Assembly (NCBI RefSeq): GCF_026342035.1
Contig: NZ_JAPENM010000009.1
Location: forward strand, 186,001-250,000
Length of the DNA: 64,000 nt
Reading direction: 5' to 3'
From: Aldersonia sp. NBC_00410
GTDB lineage: Bacteria; Actinomycetota; Actinomycetes; Mycobacteriales; Mycobacteriaceae
Shown here: positions 62,216 to 64,000 of the stretch, one piece after another
Layout of the letters: every line of letters begins with the position of its first letter
Numbering within the stretch: the first letter of the stretch is position 1
Position numbers and translations under genes: made by a program
Notes under the pieces: model-generated
The model's input: the letters and a program-made list of their open reading frames with translations, nothing else
Database searches by the model: none
Told to the model about the DNA's origin: nothing

Positions 62216-63022
62216 GTGGCCGAAGTGATCGACATCGACGACCCCGCGGATCCGCGGCTCGACAACTTTCGCGACCTGAACTCCTCGGATCGTCGTCCGG
62301 ACCTGCCCGAGGGCAAGGGCCTCGTGATCGCCGAAGGTGTGCTGGTCGCGCAGCGGCTGATCGATTCCCGGTTCGAGCCGATCGCGTTCCTCGGCGTGGA
62401 GCGCCGCCGCGCCGAACTTGCCGATGACCTCGTCGGCGTCGACGCGCCGTTCTACCGGACCAGCGCCGAGGCGATGGCCGAGGTGGTGGGCTTCCACCTG
62501 AATCGCGGTGTGCTCGCGGCAGCACACCGTCCGCCGCTGCTCGATCCGCTCGAGGTGATCGAGCATGCCCGCACGATCGCCGTCCTCGAAGGCGTGAACG
62601 ACCACGAGAACATCGGCTCGATCTTCCGAAACGCCGCGGGACTCGGCGCGGACGCCGTCCTGTTCGGTGATCGCTGCGCGGACCCGCTGTACCGCCGGGC
62701 GGTGCGCGTCTCGATGGGTCACGTACTTCGGGTCCCGTTCGCCCGCGTGCCGGACTGGCCGCGCGGCCTGGACACGCTGCGCCGAGCGGGTTTCCAGATC
62801 ATCGCCCTCACGCCCAACCCGGCTGCGGTACCGCTCGCGAAGGCCATGACCGGCGAGCGGGTCGCGGTTTTGCTCGGTGCGGAGGGACCGGGGCTCACCG
62901 AGCACGCGATGCGTGCCACCGATGTGCGCGGCCGAATCCCGATGGCACCGGGCACCGACTCGCTCAACGTGGCGACCGCCGCGGCGATGGCCTTCTACGA
63001 GCGCGCCAGGATGACGCCGTGA
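62216..63022 (+). CDS. SpoU-type RNA methyltransferase (Rv0881-like)
   Basis: 268 aa. SPOUT trefoil-knot motifs: V-N-D-H-E-N-I-G-S-I-F-R-N-A-A-G, L-G-A-E-G-P-G-L-T and M-A-P-G-T-D-S-L-N-V-A-T-A-A. N-terminal substrate-binding domain as in TrmH-like rRNA/tRNA 2'-O-methyltransferases. GTG 62216 has CAAGAT six bases upstream. Its stop overlaps the GTG of the DUF2537 gene (GTGA). Confidence 0.85.
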   Translation: MAEVIDIDDPADPRLDNFRDLNSSDRRPDLPEGKGLVIAEGVLVAQRLIDSRFEPIAFLGVERRRAELADDLVGVDAPFYRTSAEAMAEVVGFHLNRGVLAAAHRPPLLDPLEVIEHARTIAVLEGVNDHENIGSIFRNAAGLGADAVLFGDRCADPLYRRAVRVSMGHVLRVPFARVPDWPRGLDTLRRAGFQIIALTPNPAAVPLAKAMTGERVAVLLGAEGPGLTEHAMRATDVRGRIPMAPGTDSLNVATAAAMAFYERARMTP

Positions 63023-63324
63023 CGCCGCCGCGAGCATTTTCCGACCGCCGTGCGGTGCTGCGCCGAGAACCGACGCCGTGGGCGACCGGACTGTTGGTGT
63101 CCGCACTGGTCGGCGCGCTCGTCGCGCTGGCGGTCTACGCGTTCGGGTCGGAACTGGGCCGGATCAATCCATTCCTCGCCGTCGTCATCAACGTGGTCGC
63201 GGTCGGCGGCGCCGCACCGACCGTGTGGCGCTGGCACGAGGTCATCGTGTGGCGCTGGGCCGTCTACGGATCCGCCACCGGCGTCGGACTCGGCTGGCTG
63301 GCACTACTTTTCGGCGCGTTCTAG
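63019..63324 (+). CDS. DUF2537 membrane protein (Rv0882-like)
   Basis: 101 aa with three hydrophobic helices after a basic N-terminus. R-I-N-P-F-L-A-V-V-I-N and W-R-W-H-E-V-I-V-W-R-W-A are typical of this small actinobacterial family. Coupled by GTGA to the methyltransferase gene; convergent with sepH. Function unknown. Confidence 0.75.
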   Translation: MTPPRAFSDRRAVLRREPTPWATGLLVSALVGALVALAVYAFGSELGRINPFLAVVINVVAVGGAAPTVWRWHEVIVWRWAVYGSATGVGLGWLALLFGAF

Positions 63325-63351
63325 CGCCGGTACCCCTGAAACTGCAGCGAT

Positions 63352-64000
63352 CTAGCGGCCGGTACCCGAACTGCGCACGCCGAGCAGCACGTCCTCCCAG
63401 GACGGCATCGCCGGCTTGCCCTTCTTGTTCCGGGTGGGCGCCTGGTTCGGCGCCGCCTTGCCCGGGCGCTCGGCCACCGGCTGCTCGACCGGTTCCGGCT
63501 CTGGAATCGGTTCCGGCTCAGGTTCGGGCACGTGCTCTGCCTCGACGGTGACGGTCTCGTGTGCCTCGACGTGGACCTCGATCTCGGCTTCGACGATCAC
63601 CGGTTCGAGCACGTCCTGCTCGGCGACGTGGGTGACCGCGGCCAGGCCGCGCAGCGGGCGCGCAAAATCGGGATCGATCAGGTCACGAGCCGGATCGTCG
63701 AGGGCGGTGACCGTGCCACCGTGCGCGTCGAGCTGGAAACGCCAGTGCGCCGTGATGACGCTGCGTCCGGCCTGCCAACGCAATTGGGCCACCCAGTGCC
63801 CGTCCTCGTCCTTCCAGGCATCCCACTCGGCCTGCTCGAAATCGTGTCCACGCTCCCGGAACACGGCCGCGACGATCTCCGAAAGCGGTTCAACCGCTGG
63901 GCCATTCGCACGCACCGGATGGCCCTTCTGGGCGAGTTCCGCGGCGCGCGAGCGTTCCAGCAGCACCGGATAGGCGAAGCGCTCGACTCGGGTGGCCGGC
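63352..64000 (-). CDS. sepH: C-terminal part of SepH-like cell division protein (runs off the window)
   Basis: The 3' end is at 63352, and translation continues through the right edge (R-V-E-R-F-A-Y-P-V-L-L-E). Visible 216 residues: V-A-A-V-F-R-E-R-G-H, W-D-A-W-K-D-E-D-G-H-W-V, then an acidic Pro/Glu-rich tail and P-S-W-E-D-V-L-L-G-V near the end. This matches the DUF3071/SepH family (Rv0883c-like), which binds FtsZ. The N-terminal DUF3071 start lies outside the window. Confidence 0.85.
   Translation of the reverse strand, partial: PATRVERFAYPVLLERSRAAELAQKGHPVRANGPAVEPLSEIVAAVFRERGHDFEQAEWDAWKDEDGHWVAQLRWQAGRSVITAHWRFQLDAHGGTVTALDDPARDLIDPDFARPLRGLAAVTHVAEQDVLEPVIVEAEIEVHVEAHETVTVEAEHVPEPEPEPIPEPEPVEQPVAERPGKAAPNQAPTRNKKGKPAMPSWEDVLLGVRSSGTGR

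Overview
The window is about 64 kb of high-GC chromosomal DNA with dense, mostly intact genes, many GTG starts and frequent ATGA/GTGA overlaps. This suggests a mycolic-acid actinomycete, most plausibly Nocardia-like (Nocardiaceae). Supporting features are a three-domain LigD of mycobacterial layout, a ChoD-type oxidase, EchA6/AccD3/GltA2-like proteins, an Rv0909/Rv0910-type toxin-antitoxin pair, a C-terminal part of SepH and many leaderless start sites (TAnnnT-like hexamer 6-7 nt before ATG/GTG). Comparisons with M. tuberculosis genes come from memory, not from a search.

Layout. 1-1063: two genes broken by several frameshifts (an unknown protein and a WhiB-like protein), next to a tRNA-Arg(CCT). 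1.2-5.0 kb: two tandem membrane-anchored cutinase-like hydrolases, each followed by a hairpin terminator. 5.0-8.8 kb: an ArsR/PPOX/SRPBCC operon with a symmetrical operator, a second PPOX protein, a phosphodiesterase and an AraC regulator. 8.9-12.1 kb: a flavin monooxygenase plus a ChoD-like oxidase. 12.1-15.9 kb: a CDF metal exporter diverging from an ECF-type transporter (fused membrane+ATPase+ATPase protein and EcfT). 15.9-19.3 kb: an SRPBCC protein, a fused double-TetR regulator and a thiolase-like protein. 19.3-24.0 kb: LigD, a binding lipoprotein and a VWA protein. 24.0-26.9 kb: an Rv0910-like toxin, a YjbR protein, an Rv0909-like antitoxin, an MBL hydrolase and EchA6. 27-33.6 kb: an aldo/keto reductase, an XRE regulator with two paralogous 4-TM proteins, hemerythrin, a GCS2 ligase, a TAP-like hydrolase and an FHA-HTH protein. 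33.6-40.7 kb: AccD3 diverging from an acyl-CoA synthetase, a hemophore-like protein, an SDR, an enoyl-CoA hydratase, a cupin and a stand-alone primase-polymerase. 40.7-47.7 kb: FKBP, GltA2, aldose epimerase, a SHOCT protein, MFS, PdxH and CitA. 47.8-53.5 kb: an organosulfur operon (ABC transporter plus two LLM monooxygenases) preceded by a cysteine-rich leader peptide. 53.6-64 kb: an ECF41-like sigma factor with an AhpD-like partner, an aminotransferase, orphan EctD, AlkB, a purine-type permease, MarR, MFS, YccF, an RNA methyltransferase, a DUF2537 protein and the 3' part of sepH.

How the genes work together. Most of the window is lipid/acyl-CoA metabolism, oxidative catabolism and housekeeping. 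The most interesting unit is the sulfur operon: its leader peptide (M-S-S-C-C-L-C-V) predicts that cysteine supply controls uptake and FMN-dependent breakdown of an organosulfur compound. Also notable are the toxin-antitoxin locus split by a YjbR gene, with its own leaderless promoter on the toxin, and the XRE plus twin membrane protein cassette.
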